From Areca catechu (Eukaryota; Streptophyta; Magnoliopsida; Arecales; Arecaceae): a DNA stretch of 64,000 nucleotides. The notes under the pieces are model-generated. The model was not told the DNA's origin. It ran no database searches and saw nothing but the letters and a program-made list of their open reading frames with translations. The DNA lies in NCBI GenBank assembly GCA_021397845.1, contig CM038044.1, forward strand, positions 42,146,354 to 42,210,353. Reading direction: 5' to 3'. Of the stretch, positions 44,736 to 56,900 are shown in pieces. The translations under genes were made by a program, and so were the position numbers. Numbering within the stretch: position 1 is the stretch's first letter; each line of letters opens with the position of its first letter.

Positions 44736-46349
44736 TGATGCAGAACAAAGAACAAGGAAGCGTATGCGGAAGTAAATTTAAGATTAATTCTTTCTTCTTT
44801 TTTTTTTTTTATATTTCAGAAATTGGCTTTGACTCAAAGTAAAGCTAAACTAAGTTGAAGGAAACTAGGTAAGTATTGAAAGCATAATTTAGATGAAACT
44901 AAATTATCAGAGTATTTCAGAAGTAACGGATCGCTGGGGGTTGAGAAACTCCCAGACCTAGGATTTCGCTCTGAACTTTCAACAGAACAGAAATAGAGAG
45001 GAGAGATGGTTCACCAACCAGACAGTGATCTTCTCAGAATTTGGGTGGAAGAACTCTCTCGAGCAGATTGTGGGATCCTCGGAGTCGGCTATCTTCGCAA
45101 TGGATCCTCCAATACTGGTCTTGTGGTTTGGTCGGCTTCTCCTGAACTCAAGATCTGGGAAAGAAGAGGAACAAGTGATGGAATTCAGATACTCAAGAAA
45201 AGATTTACCAGGTTGAAGAACTTGAAAACTGAAGTTGCTGAAATCAGGATTCTCCTGGAGGCTGATCTGACTTCCTCTTAGAATTGCTGTAGATCTGAAG
45301 TATCTGGACTAGAGCTGGATGCTGGTGGTCGGCCTGGACTTGGAGAGGGTGGCCGTGAGAGGTGGGATAGGCTAGGGCTTGGTGGAAAGAGAAGGGTGAT
45401 GGCGGCTAGGGTTTGGGAGTGGAGTGGCTAACCTAGGGTTTGGGTTTTGGAGATCTCACACCTCCTCAAGGTTCCTGGGGAACCCGGATTTACTCCCTCA
45501 CGGAGCTCAACACCTGGATGCAAGTGCGGAAGAGAGAAAACACAAAGTTTGCTCACAAAAAAATTTGGCTTCATTCATCTGATTTTTTTAAACTTACAAG
45601 AGGGGTTTAATTTATAAGGCTTTACAAGGGAGTAGGGTTTTACATCTTCCCATGTGGGACTAAAGGAGGGGATCTACAAATCAGGATAATCCATACACAT
45701 ATGGTCGGCCAAGGTACCAAAAAATTTGATTAGGGTTATAAAAGGCAGGTAGATGGCGCCTCCTTGCTTGGATCTTCAAGAGAATTTTTTTCCTTCCATG
45801 GATCAACTCTTTTGGACTCCTCCTTTTCTTCCTCCCTAAGTCAAGGCCCTTCCCATCTTTGTTTTGGATATTTTTGGCAGGTAGTGGGCGCCTCCTTGAA
45901 GTTTTCTCCAAGAGAGTTTCTTCCCTTTCTTAGTTTGGTTCTTTTGGGAAAGACTTGGGCCGCCCCCTTGATTTGTGGACTCCTGGTGGATTTCTCCTCA
46001 ACTGGCGCATGAGAGAAGGAAGATGCTATCTGTGGCGTGGGGACCAAAGGCTGCTGGATGTAGATATGGCACCCCCTGGACTCAGGCGTATGGCTGGGAG
46101 TGTGGCTGGGAGTGTGGCGCCCACTTGCTAGGCCTTAGGAGAAAATGTAACACCCTAGGTTGAAACCCTAGTCCACTACTGAGTCAACATGACTCAACAA
46201 AATAAAATGCAGGTAATGTAGACTCAAGCTAAATTGAGTTGATCTAGTCAACTCTTATTACAAACCAAAAACCCTAATTCTTCGGGCAAGGTTAATCAGA
46301 GATCCAGATGGAGCTCTGAAGTCTTCTTCTGAGTCTGGTGCCCGCACCA
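44736..46349 (-). repeat. 5' LTR of G
   Basis: 1,614 bp, TGATGCAGAAC...TGGTGCCCGCACCA, colinear with the split left LTR. Poly-T and AT runs near 44795 vary in length between the two copies. Confidence 0.93.
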
Positions 46350-46354
46350 GTCTT

Positions 46355-46647
46355 GGTCGACTTGGGTAAGCCTGGCTATAACCTTGGGTGGATCCGGGGA
46401 TATGGCTCTGGTTCCTAAAGGGTTCAGATCTTCTGTAGGCGGGAGCTCTCTGGAAATGCTCACGGAGCCTAGCAACTTCCTCTATGGGTCCTTGTCTGGC
46501 CTCTATTTGGTCATATCTATTAGTCAACTGGTTGCTTAATTGAGTCATGTATTGAGTTAGGGCTCCAATGTCAGCTCGAAGTTGGTCCATGGCTTTGCTA
46601 GGAGGTGGAGAAGGTGGGTGAAAAGAGGTTCCTGATCTAGTGCACAT
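46355..46647 (-). pseudogene. Gag N-terminus of F (cut by G)
   Basis: It starts MCTRSGTSFHPP, matching the start pattern of the other Gags, then has a coiled-coil-like stretch (MDQLRADIGALTQYMTQL) and an arginine-rich part ending ...SRPR where G is inserted. After removing G the sequence goes on at 31571 with a similar Arg/Pro/Ser-rich stretch and then the knuckle remnant, so the capsid domain is missing from F. Codons past 46355 in this frame are G LTR sequence. Confidence 0.75.
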
Positions 46648-47462
46648 GTAATAAAACGATGCTACGGTTTGCTAGACCTAGGAGATCTCTCCAAATGTAA
46701 AGTCAAGAAGATGAACCTGAAAGCAGTAACTTGGCACCTAGCCAGGTAAGTGTAAGGTGAGTGGAGGTTCCTCTTTGCTTGCCTAGACACCAATTAGAAA
46801 TTGGCCAGGTAAGCGAACCAACCCACTTCCCTTCGGGCTCTAGTTCCTGAACCACTTGCCTAGACACCAGCTACACAAGCACACACCAACAAGCAATCTA
46901 GCTTGGCTCGGCACTTGGGTTGACCCGACTTCGTGGGTGTCCCTAGCTCACTAGAGCAGATTAAACGTCTAATTGATTTTAGTTAATGGCTAGGGTTCGA
47001 TATGCTGGGTGGTGGTTTTTGGGCTAGGGATAGGTAATGAAATCCTGACCCTATGCTAAATTGACGCCCTTAAGATATGTTATGTAAAATGAAGTACAAT
47101 AATGACTAATGAAATGACTTAAAATTTTTTTTTTTTTGTTCTTTTGTATCTTTTAGATGGGTGAGTGCTAAACAAAATGCAGGAATTAAAAAGAACAAGC
47201 TAGATGGAGGAATGAATCAAAATGAGATGCTTGCTGAAATTTTAGACCTGAGATTTTCTCAGGCAGTATTTCGGCTTGTAGAAATTCTACAAACTGAAAT
47301 AAAATCTGATAAAATAGAAAAAAATACTTAAATGAATGTGATCTAACAAAATAGAAATCATGAAATTTGGATGTCTCTAAAGGGAGAAACAATCCAATGA
47401 TCAGACCATATATGGACTGACCAGAATGCAGAAAATGAAACTAATGCACTAGTCCTAACCTT
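46648..47462 (-). other. 5' leader of F
   Basis: Non-coding. Hairpin motif 2 is at 46790-46804 (CCAAT/ATTGG) and a weakened CCCTAG hairpin at 46941-46956. I do not find leader motif 1 here. The stretch nearest the primer site is AT-rich without structure I can recognise. Confidence 0.7.
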
Positions 47463-47474
47463 GCTCTGATACCA
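47463..47474 (-). other. Primer-binding site, initiator tRNA-Met type (F)
   Basis: The minus strand reads TGGTATCAGAGC exactly, 4 bp from the 5' LTR of F. Confidence 0.95.
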
Positions 47475-47478
47475 GAAA

Positions 47479-49154
47479 TGATGTGGGAGACAAGGGGGGT
47501 TAGGGCTAGGGATGCAGGATGCCAATAAGGATGCTTACGATGCAAAGCAACTTTTTTTTAGGGTTGATGATTTTTTTTTTGTTATGTTATGTTTCTTGTT
47601 GTTCTTCTTTGTTGTTTAGGGTTTCGATTCCCGATCACAAGCAAAGATAAGAAATATGAAGAGCAGTAAGAGAAGCTTACACTAGCAGTTCAAAGCCCTA
47701 AAAGTAAGAACGAGAACAGGACCCCGGGATTAAGAAACCCCGGTAGGACTAGCTCGACCTACAATATCTACTTAGGAGATATAGAGAAGGCAAACCTCAA
47801 ACTTATGAAGCGCCCGATGCAGAGATCGCTCAACTCGGTGGATGCGGCCTGGATGCCCGAGCAGTCGAACCTGTGGGAGCTCTGGCTTTAGGTCGGGAGG
47901 TCGCGATGGCAAAGCTAACTGTCTCCAATGCTCGAGATGCCAGGGAGGACCTGTAGGCAAACAAAAGAAAGGTTAGTGGAATGTGGAGATGTACGGAAAG
48001 GAATTGAATTGGAGTTGGGAAGGGGCTTCGAGCCTGGCATCTGGCTGGATTCTGAAGTCAAAGTTGGAGATAACTTGGGGCCTCGCACCCCACGACATCC
48101 TGGAGGACAAAGGAATGTGGCCTCACACCATGCGACATCCTGGAGGACGAAGGATTCGCGCCGCCCTGGGGCGATGGACAGGTGGCCTCGCACCACTCGA
48201 CGTCCCTAGGGACGAACGCAATTCCACTCGAACCTAGCCTAAGAGACAAGTGTTGGAGGGTGGAAGAAACTTAAATTCAATCACTCAAATTTTCATTCAT
48301 TCATTCTTTCTTTCTTTTTTACAATGGAGGGGGTTGGGTCCTTTAAATAGGCACCCAAGGCCCATTTTGAAATTCAAATGCAAGAATACAAAATTTCTTC
48401 TTCTTTTTCTTGAATGGGCATGGCATGAAGCAAGGCTAGGAGCAGGGATCATGGCGCCTTGAAATTGGAAAGAATCTTCATTGTTTTGGAAAAAGACATG
48501 AAGAGGGGCTTGTAGCATGGCTTATGTTCTTCTTCCTTCCTTTGTTGCACACCTTTTCTTTGGTATAAGGCTTGACATGGGGAGCGTGTCCTTCGACCTT
48601 CCTTCCTTGTAAGAACATTTTGGGAAGAAAGCTTGGAAGGGGGCTTTCTTTGAGGCTTGGATTCTTCATGGATCTCCAACGCCCTCTTTTGATGGAACAA
48701 GGCGTGATGTGGGGGAGGGAAGAGGGGGATGGTGTCTCTTCCTTCCAATGTTGCTCAAGGCGTGTGGAAAGCATGAGGATGCCACTTTGTTTCCCTTCTT
48801 GGATGCCCAAGTGGCAGCTGATGTGGCGCCACGTAGGTAACTGAGGTGGCACCTGAGTTGGCATTATCCCAAGTGGAAGGGTTGGGTTGGCCCACCAGAA
48901 CTTTATTTGGTGAAGATAACCAGAGTGACTTCAATTGGGCTTGGGCCCAGACCAAACTCAGACTTGAACAAATACAGGACTCATGAACTAACTTGACCCA
49001 AATTGGTCAAGGTACTGGACTAAACAAACGTTGACAAGAACTTATGAAATTGCTTTGGCTCAAGGCCTTATTACAAGACTCATAGAAGGGGGAACCCTAA
49101 TCTGAGACCCACAGAGGGTTAAGGAGCCTCTGTCAGATCCTGGTGCCCACACCA
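47479..49154 (-). repeat. 5' LTR of F
   Basis: 1,676 bp, colinear with 28422-30097. Both have the GTCC/GGAC hairpin units. It ends TGGTGCCCACACCA, followed by TSD AAGAT. Confidence 0.92.
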
Positions 49155-49159
49155 AAGAT

Positions 49160-49277
49160 GCAAAAAAAGATGAACTATCAAAAATAACTTTTATTTTATT
49201 AATGATTCATGTAAAAATTATGAAGAGCTCAATTGTCTATAACCTCGACAATTGGCTCTATGATACATTTCCTAACA
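49160..49277 (-). repeat. 3' LTR of B, right part
   Basis: This is the remaining 118 bp of the B LTR, ending GATACATTTCCTAACA, so the minus strand opens TGTTAGGAAATG. It resembles the end of the K1 LTR (4090-4140). Confidence 0.7.
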
Positions 49278-51550
49278 ACACTTACTTGGACTTGAGTCAA
49301 TCAAAATAGTATCGAATACCATCTTCCACTTGTGATTGTTGAACTCTTTGATTTTGAGGATTTTAGTAAATGGGTTAGTCAAGTTCTCCTTTCCGTCAAT
49401 CTTCTAAAGGTCCACATCATCTCGATCCATAATCTCCCAAAGAAAATGGTAGTGATGTAGCATGTGCTTGGTCTGTTGAAGAACCTTTGGTTTCTTTACT
49501 TGAGCTATGGTCCCAGTGCAATCACAATATAAAGCAATTGGACCATTAATGGAGAATGCCACTCCATACTCATCAATACACTATCATAGCCAAATAGTTT
49601 CCTTTATAGCATCAGATGCCGTAATATACTCCATCTTGCATACAAAATCAACCACAATATGCTGCTTAAAACTTTTCCAGCAAATATCTCCTCCATTCAA
49701 TGTAAAGATATAATCCAACACACTCTTGCTATCATTCTTGTCAAACTGAAAACTCAAGTCAGTATAACCAACTAGTTTCAAGTCAAAATCTCTATAAATA
49801 AGCCACTGATCCTTAGTATTTCTTAAATTCTTAAGGATAGTTTTTATGACCTTCCAACAGTTTTCACCTAGATCAGATTGGTATCTACTCACTACTCTCA
49901 GTAAGTATGCCATATCTAGTCTCGTATATGTCATAGCATATATAACAGATTCCATGTCTGAGACATATGGAATCCACTCATACACTTTCTTTCTTAAGGA
50001 CTTGTTAGACAATCCTTCTTTGAGAGATTAATTCCATGGCCTATCAAAAGATAGCCTTTCTTGGAATTCATAATACTAAACCACTTTTGCACGGTCTCAA
50101 TATACATGGACTAGGTTAACCCTAGCAACATTTTAGATCTATCCCTATAAATCTTTATCTCTAGGATGTAGGATGCTTTTCCAAACTCGTTCATGGAGCA
50201 TAAGAAGACAACCATATTTTTATTCCTTGCAATGTAGGAATATCAATCCTGATTAAGAGAATGTCATCCATATATAAAATAAGAAATACAATAGCTGAAC
50301 CATTATCCCATTTGTATATGCAGGGCTCTTCTCAATTCTTAACAAAGCTATACATTCTGATCACTTTATCAAAATATATATTCCAACTTTGAGATGCCTG
50401 CTTCAATCCATAAATAAATCTTTGAAGCTTGCACACTTTTGACTCGTCTGTGGATGTGAACTCTTCGGGTTGTATCATATACATCTCTTCTTCTAGCTCT
50501 CCATTTAGGAAAGCAGTTTTTATATCCATTTGCCAGATCTCAAAATCAAAATGTGCCGCTAATATAAGCATAATATGAATAGACTTGAGTATTGTCATAG
50601 GCAAAAACATCTCATTATAGTCAATACCATAATATTGACAATCTTCCTTGGCAACTAGATAGGCTTTATAGGTCTCCACATTTCTATCCATGCTCTCTTT
50701 TTTTTTGAAAATTAACTTGTACCCTATGGATTTTACCCCTTTAGGTAGATTAATGAGTGTCTATACATCATTGACTTTTATAGACTCCATTTTGGATTTC
50801 ATGGCTTCTAGCCATTTCTCAAAGTCAGCATTCCATATTACATCCATATAGGTGATTGGATCTTTATTTTTTTTATCAAGTTTAATAGGATCACCATTTT
50901 GGACAAAGAAACATAGTATGTGTCGGGTTGATGTGGTACTCTACCAGGTCTCCTTAATGGTGCATCTATAATGGGCTCCAAGTTTGATCCAATCAAAATT
51001 GGTTCTGAGTGTTCAGTCAATGGTGGCAACTCTTCTACCTATTGAACATTTTCAAATTCAACCTAAATGGTATTAGTTCCTTCTCCAAGGAACTCCTTTT
51101 CCAAAAAGACTATCCTATAACTAAAGAATATTTTTTGTTCATCAGTATAGTAGAAGAAATAACCCTTAGTCTCTTTCGAGTATCTATGAAAATACGTTTA
51201 TCAGACCTAGGTCCGAGCTTATCTATTTTTAAATATTTGAAATAAGTCAGATATCCCAAACCATAAGATGCGAGAGCCATGGCTTATACCCTGACCATAA
51301 CTTATATGGTATTTTGTCTATAGACTTGCTGGAAATTTTATTTAGAACGTAGTAAGCTAACTCGAGTGTATATCCCTAAAGGGAGATTGATAGACTCATA
51401 AACCCCATCATGAATTAAACCATGTCTAACAGGGTTTGATTCCTCCTTTCAGATACTCCATTATATTGAGGTATCCCAAGAGTTGTCCATTGCGAGAGAA
51501 TCCAACTCTCATCTAAATATGTCAAAAATTCTATTGTAAAGTATTTACCT
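49278..51550 (-). pseudogene. Copia pol fragment of element B (IN end, RT, RNase H)
   Basis: Minus-strand remnants in Copia order, in several frames. Near 51400-51480: integrase end with QYNGVSERRNQTLLDMV. Near 50332-50691: RT (QMDIKTAFLNGELEEEMYMI, LQRFIYGLKQASQSW). Near 49584-50012: RNase H region (SDMESVIYAMTYTRLDMAYL, LVGYTDLSFQ, ITASDAIKETIWL). The tail with LTNPLTK is near 49370. Stops and frame changes are frequent, and YVDD is not clearly kept. It joins the 3' LTR at 49277; the remainder is cut off by LTR P at 51551. Confidence 0.85.
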
Positions 51551-51966
51551 TGTTAAATTTAGCCCTTAATTTTGATGAATAATAAAATATTGAGTATATA
51601 TTTTGTACTAATGTTTTAATTAGAGTTGTGAATTTTAGGTCACAGGTACATCAAACTCATTGACATCAAAGCAAGATGAATTTCAAAGTTTTAAAAGTCT
51701 TCTCACATTGGAAAGCCATGAAATTAATCACTTTGGTCCTTATGAAGAAGAAACTGTAAGTTTATTGGATAATTTTTAAGATTTTTGGAGTTTGGCACAT
51801 AATTTGGAAATAGCACAAACTAAGAGTCGACCCAAGTGTCGACTCATGAAGGCAAGTGTTGACACCTCTGAAGACTGGCAGTAGAGTTTTTGCTAGCATG
51901 CTAGTGTCGACTCATAGATCGACTCAAGATCTGAGAACAGAAATGGACAGAACATCTATTGCCCAG
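51551..51966 (+). repeat. LTR fragment P (plus orientation)
   Basis: It starts TGTTAAATTTAGCCC and follows the plan of LTRs A and D: a TTTTGATGA...GAGTATAT block, then GTCGAC palindromes (51828-51960). It is cut at 51966 by element E. The rest should lie beyond E, outside the window. Confidence 0.6.
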
Positions 51967-52071
51967 TGATGAAGCAATCCAAGAGGGGGGTGAATTGGAT
52001 TTTATAAAACTTTTTGAACTATTTCAACAAGTATGTGCTAATTACAATTAAGTGCTTGTGCTTTGCCAAAG

Positions 52072-53917
52072 TGACGCGGGACATGGATGCGATGCAGTAC
52101 TAAAGGTTAATTTTTTTTTTTTTTTTTGTTAATCAAGAGCAAATGTTCATTAACCTAACAGCCTATTAAACAATACATTAAAAGAATCTATAGCAAGCAA
52201 CTAAATACTGGATTACATCACCCGCATGCATACCTAACAAAATAATTAATTAGATGGATCACGGTGATTGAGAAACCATCCTAGATTAGGTTCCTACTTT
52301 CTAACATCAGATCTAGAGGAAGGGAAAGGGATCTTGAGTTACCGATACGCTTAGAAACCTCCTCTGATGAAGATCTGGATCACTGCACTATAGGGTTGAA
52401 GAATCGGACTCCAAACTGATCGCTCCTGGCATCCGAATTTCGATCGAAATGATTCCAAAGCATGGACGCCGATCTTCAGAGTCGGATCTCAAGAGAATCT
52501 ATCAAAAAAAAAACCAAAAATAGCAATTAAACATTGGAAATCAAAAACTAGAAGGAAGGCTGGCACTAGGGTTGTTGCTTCTCCCGGGGATCTTCTTCTT
52601 TGGTTGGCTTCTAGGATCTCTTCAAAGCATTGGATGAAGGCCTTGAATAAACTTAGGGATCTGATCTGATGGAGGGATTGGATGGATAAACAGGGCATCG
52701 CACCCTGGTAGAACTTGGACATCGCACCCAAGCGTTCTAGGCATCACACCTAGCACCTATCAGCCGTCGCAGCTAGAAAGGAATTGGTAGAAGAACTCGG
52801 CAGAGTTTTATTTTATTTCATCAAATATTCATTAATTACAAGGAGGAAGGTGTAGGGGTATTTATAGAACCCTAACCAGAGAAGTGAGGGACTCAAATAT
52901 AAGAGTTTCATTACAACTCTAGACTTCAAGTTTACATTGCCTGGACTCCTGCTGGATGAAAAAAAATTGGAATCCTATCCATAATTGGCACCAAGATGAG
53001 ACATTGATGGAGGGTCATGATCGCTTCTAGGTTGGTCATGATGATTGGACTCTAGTGTCTTGATAATGTATTCTTCTAGAGCTGCCTGGACTCTTCAGTC
53101 TGGATTGGAGAGAACTCTAGAGTCCTGTTGAGATTCTAGAATCCTTGAAGCTTGAACAGTAGCAGCTTATTTGAATGGAATGCTAGGAACCCTTGGACCT
53201 CCAACACTATGTAAGAAAAAGTTTCCAAACTCCTTTGAATGCTTGGCCGACTTCTCACTTTGGCGTGAAATATTATGAGTAGAAGGGCGCCATCTAGGAG
53301 AAGTCCTTCACAATTACTCCTCTTAAAAATTTTGTACGCATTTCTTCATGGGCCGACCAAAAGAAATTGTCTTGATGAGTGTAGCTTGTCCAAATTTAAG
53401 TGGTAGGCCATGTGTCATTGTCCCCCTAGTGACGTGATAATAGTAGTCCTGAAATCATGCAAAGTTGACATGCAAAATAGGCTAGCATATGACAAGAGCT
53501 TGTGCTAGCATATGAGTCACATGGGCTTGTCTTGAACTAGCACATGGATCTTGATTTGAGTCACATGGGTATTATAATTGGTCTCCCCTGTAATACAAGA
53601 CTCAGCAACTAATTTTTACAGGACTCAATAAATAATTAAAGTCCTATTTGATCAATTGGAACCCAATTTGATCAAAAGGGCAAGACATGTAAATACGTAG
53701 TTCAACTTAGTAAAAGGGGTTTAGCCTAAAAGGCTAAATAAATAAAATCCTAATTCCAGTTGGTAAAAGGGGCTAACCCTAACTAATCCAAAATAACAAA
53801 AATTAAAATAAATTATTTACATGGATAAAAGGGTTGGGTCCAGGGTTTCATTCACAGGTGATCCACAAGGATGTGGGTTCAACTTGTCGATATTTTCGGG
53901 CCCTGGTGTCCTCACCA
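52072..53917 (-). repeat. 3' LTR of C
   Basis: TGACGCGGGAC...TGGTGTCCTCACCA, 1,846 bp. TATAAATA is on the minus strand at 52859-52866 and repeated at 60236-60243 in the other LTR. A short tandem run of 'TCGCACCCAAG/TCACACCTAG'-like units lies near 52695-52765. Confidence 0.92.
52859..52866 (-). promoter_or_regulatory. TATA box of LTR C
   Basis: The minus strand reads CTATAAATACCCC. The same box is in the 5' LTR at 60236-60243, the copy that would drive the element. Confidence 0.6.
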
Positions 53918-56900
53918 AATCTCCCCAGGTGAGAGAAACTTGACACCGTCGAGTAAGGGTTAGACTGGCTCAAGTACTTCTCTAGCAAGTCTGGGGCGAT
54001 CTTCTGCAGATCCTCCCGAGTTATCCAAGTGTCATCAGACTTGGGATGTCCTTGCCAATGAACCAAGTATCACTGGTAGTCCTTATTCTGGGTAACAATC
54101 ATCTTGTCATCCAGAATTCGTTCAACCATAGCTCTCTGATTTGTGGATTTGGCTATTAGACAGTCATGGGTTGGTTCGCTCTCAAGAACAGGATCATGCC
54201 CAAAAGGCTCACTAGGTAGCAACATCGGCTCCCTATACTCTACAATATCTGATATGTTGAAAGTTGGACTTATACCCAAATCTAAAGGTAGGTCTATCTC
54301 ATAGGCATTAGGTCCAAACTTATCAATTATTTTATAAGGTCCCGCACTCCGGGCATGTAACTTTTTGACAGTTCCAGATGGAAATCATTAAGGCCTGAGC
54401 CTGATCATAACTTGGTCCCCTACTTTAAATTCTTTGAACCTTTTGCTTAAATTAGCCGTTCGTGCATATGAATCATTGCTCTCTTTAATTTTCTTATTTA
54501 TTTATTGATGCAAGTTCTTTATATGCTGTGCAAAAGACTCAGCTGACTTAGATATACGTGCATGAATAGGTAAGGGAATCAGATCTAATGGCTTCCTAGG
54601 CTTGTATCCATGAACGATTTCAAATGGGCTCTTCCCTGTAGATCTGTTGACTGAGTTATTATAAGCAAACTCCACTCTCGATAACAATAGATCCTAATTA
54701 GCAGTAATTTCTCCCACTAGACTCCTCAATAGGTTTCCTAAACTTTGATTTACTATCTCAGTTTGGCCATCTGTTTGGGGGTGGTAGGCAGTAGAATACC
54801 TCAATTTGGTTCCTAGCATATGCCATAAGGTTTTCCAAAAGTAGCTAGTAAACCTAACATCTCGGTCCGACAAAATGGTCTTAGGCAATCCATGTAACCT
54901 AACCACTTCGTTCAAGAATAATTTTGCCATTCTAAACGCATCATAAGTTTGGGAACATGGGATGAAATGAGCCATCTTAGAAAACCTATCTACTACCACG
55001 AAGATTGTATCATGTTTCCTAGCAATTTTAGGTAATCCTAAGACAAAGTTCATACTCAAGTCTTGCCATGGGCAATCTAGGATGGGGAGTGGGATATATA
55101 GTCCAGTGTTCTGTCTAGGTTGCTTAGCTATAGCATAAGTCCTACACTAGGCTACCACTTGGGCAACATTTTTCTTTAGACTTGCCCAATAAAACTGATC
55201 CTCTACAGCCAAGATAGTTTTATTACGTCCAAAGTATCCTGCTAAACCTCCTGCATGTATCTTCCAAATAAGAAAGTCTCTAAGTGATGTCTTGGGAACA
55301 CACAACCTATTTTCCCTGAACAAATAACCATCCCTTAAGACATACTCACTAAATTCAATGGATGGCCCTAGCTTCACTGATTCATAAATCTTTCCAAAAC
55401 CCGAACAAAATTCATATTCTTCCTTTAATCGTTCAAATCTGACTACTTCGGTACTCATACAATTTAGCAACATTGTTCTCCTATTAAGTGCATCAGCTAC
55501 CCTATTCTCACTTCCAGCATGGTGCTTTAGGACAAAAGTATAGGCTTGTATAAATTCGACCCACTTGCCATGTCTAGGGTTTAACTTTTTTTGAGAATTT
55601 AGGAAGCGAAGTGCTTCGTGATCAGAGTAGAGAACGAATTCTTGCGGTAGCAAGTAATGCCTCCAATACCTAAGAGCTTGTACTACTGCATACAACTATT
55701 TATCATATATGGAATATTTCAACTTGGCATCACTCAGTTTCTCACTAAAATAGGCAATAGGATGATTTTCCTGACTTAATACCCCTCCTATTCCTACGCC
55801 TGATGCATCACAGGCGACCTCAAAGACTTTGGTGAAGTCGGGTAACCTTAAAACTGGTGCCTTAGTCATTCTATCTTTGATCTCTAGAAAGGTTTTATAG
55901 GCAGCTCTAGTCCAATCAAATTCGTCCTTCCTAATGCAGTCGCTGATCGGAGCAACAATCGTGCTAAACCCTTTGATAAATCTTCTATAGAAGGTAGCTA
56001 ACCCGTGGAAACTTCGAACGTCATGAACATTCCTAGATATAGGCCACTCAACTATAGATTTCACTTTCTTAGGGTCGGCGGTTACTCCTTCTGGTGTTAC
56101 TACAAAACCTAAGAAGATGATTCTGGTTGACATGAAGCTACATTTCTTAAGGTTTGCAAGCAAAGCTTCCTTCTTAAGGACCTGGCAAATCTGATGGAGG
56201 TGGTCTAAGTGATCTTCCCTAGTCTTACTGTATACGAGGATATCATCAAAATATACAACTACGAATTTTCTAATAAATGATCGTAACACCTGAGTCATAA
56301 CCCTCATAAACGTACTTGGGGCGTTTGATAATCCAAAGGGCATCACCAACCACTCATATAGGCCATCTTTGGTCTTGAAAGCCATTTTCCACTCATCCCC
56401 GATTTTAACTCTCACCTGATGGTAGCCACTTTTTAAATCAATTTTTGAAAAGATGGTCGATCTGGCCATCATGTCTAGCATGTCATCGAGTTGAGATATG
56501 GGAAACCGATACTTTATCGTAATCTTGTTAATAGCCCAGTTATCTATGCACATCCTCCAACTGCCATCCTTTTTAGGAGTCAAAAGTGCTGGGACAGCAC
56601 AAGGACTCAAACTCTCCTTAATAAATCCCTTTTTCATAAGATCCCCTACTTGTCGTTGTAGCTCCTGATGTTCTGTAGGGTTCATCCGATAGTGTGGGAG
56701 GTTTGGCAATGTGGCTCCTGGTACTAAATCAATTGCATGTTGAATATTTCTTAATGGTGGCAATTGATCCGGTAAATCTTCAGGGTAGACATCTTTGAAT
56801 TTTCCTAATAAATCTAGGATCTCCTTAGGGTATTCTAGTTTTGGTTGATCCTGAGATTCCTTGGTAACTAAAATCCAAACTGGTGACCCTCTATCGATTT

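Larger units (their letters stand above)
31572..46349 (-). mobile_element. Autonomous-type Gypsy chromovirus G (contains H)
   Basis: Flanked by the exact TSD GTCTT (31567-31571, 46350-46354). The right (5') LTR is 44736-46349; the left (3') LTR is 31572-39135, split by H. Net length is about 8.8 kb. It has a primer site, leader, gag, and a pol with protease, RT, RNase H, integrase and chromodomain on the minus strand. LTRs differ by somewhat under 2% (by eye). Two nonsense codons and one frame break interrupt gag-pol. Inserted into F's gag, and the host of H, so it is intermediate in age. Confidence 0.93.
28422..49154 (-). mobile_element. Non-autonomous Gypsy element F (contains G and H)
   Basis: Two 1,676-bp LTRs (28422-30097, 47479-49154) are bounded by the exact TSD AAGAT (28417-28421, 49155-49159), with a tRNA-Met primer site next to the right LTR. 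Subtracting G and its TSD leaves about 5.95 kb. Reading on the minus strand: leader, Gag N-terminus, knuckle remnant, acidic linker with a pre-RT segment, a conserved tail with an integrase piece, then the integrase C-terminus with chromodomain. Protease, RT and RNase H are absent, so it must have moved by help from a related element. LTR divergence is about 4-5% in the first 400 bp by eye. Confidence 0.88.
26266..51550 (-). mobile_element. Old Copia element B (3' LTR and pol fragment), split by F
   Basis: The 3' LTR begins at 26266, is interrupted by element F (TSD AAGAT), resumes at 49160 and ends CCTAACA at 49277; net about 2.27 kb. Its inner end leads straight into a decayed minus-strand Copia pol (49278-51550). 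The 5' half should lie beyond LTR P and element E, outside the window. Heavy decay makes this the oldest layer of the right-hand nest. Confidence 0.75.

Noticed and set aside
28422..49154. A single very large (20.7 kb) Gypsy element
   Set aside because: TSDs and paired LTRs show three separate nested elements, with F only about 5.95 kb net.
49278..51550. A host gene on the minus strand
   Set aside because: The fragments are in Copia pol order (integrase end, RT, RNase H) and adjoin an LTR; introns or host-gene features are absent.
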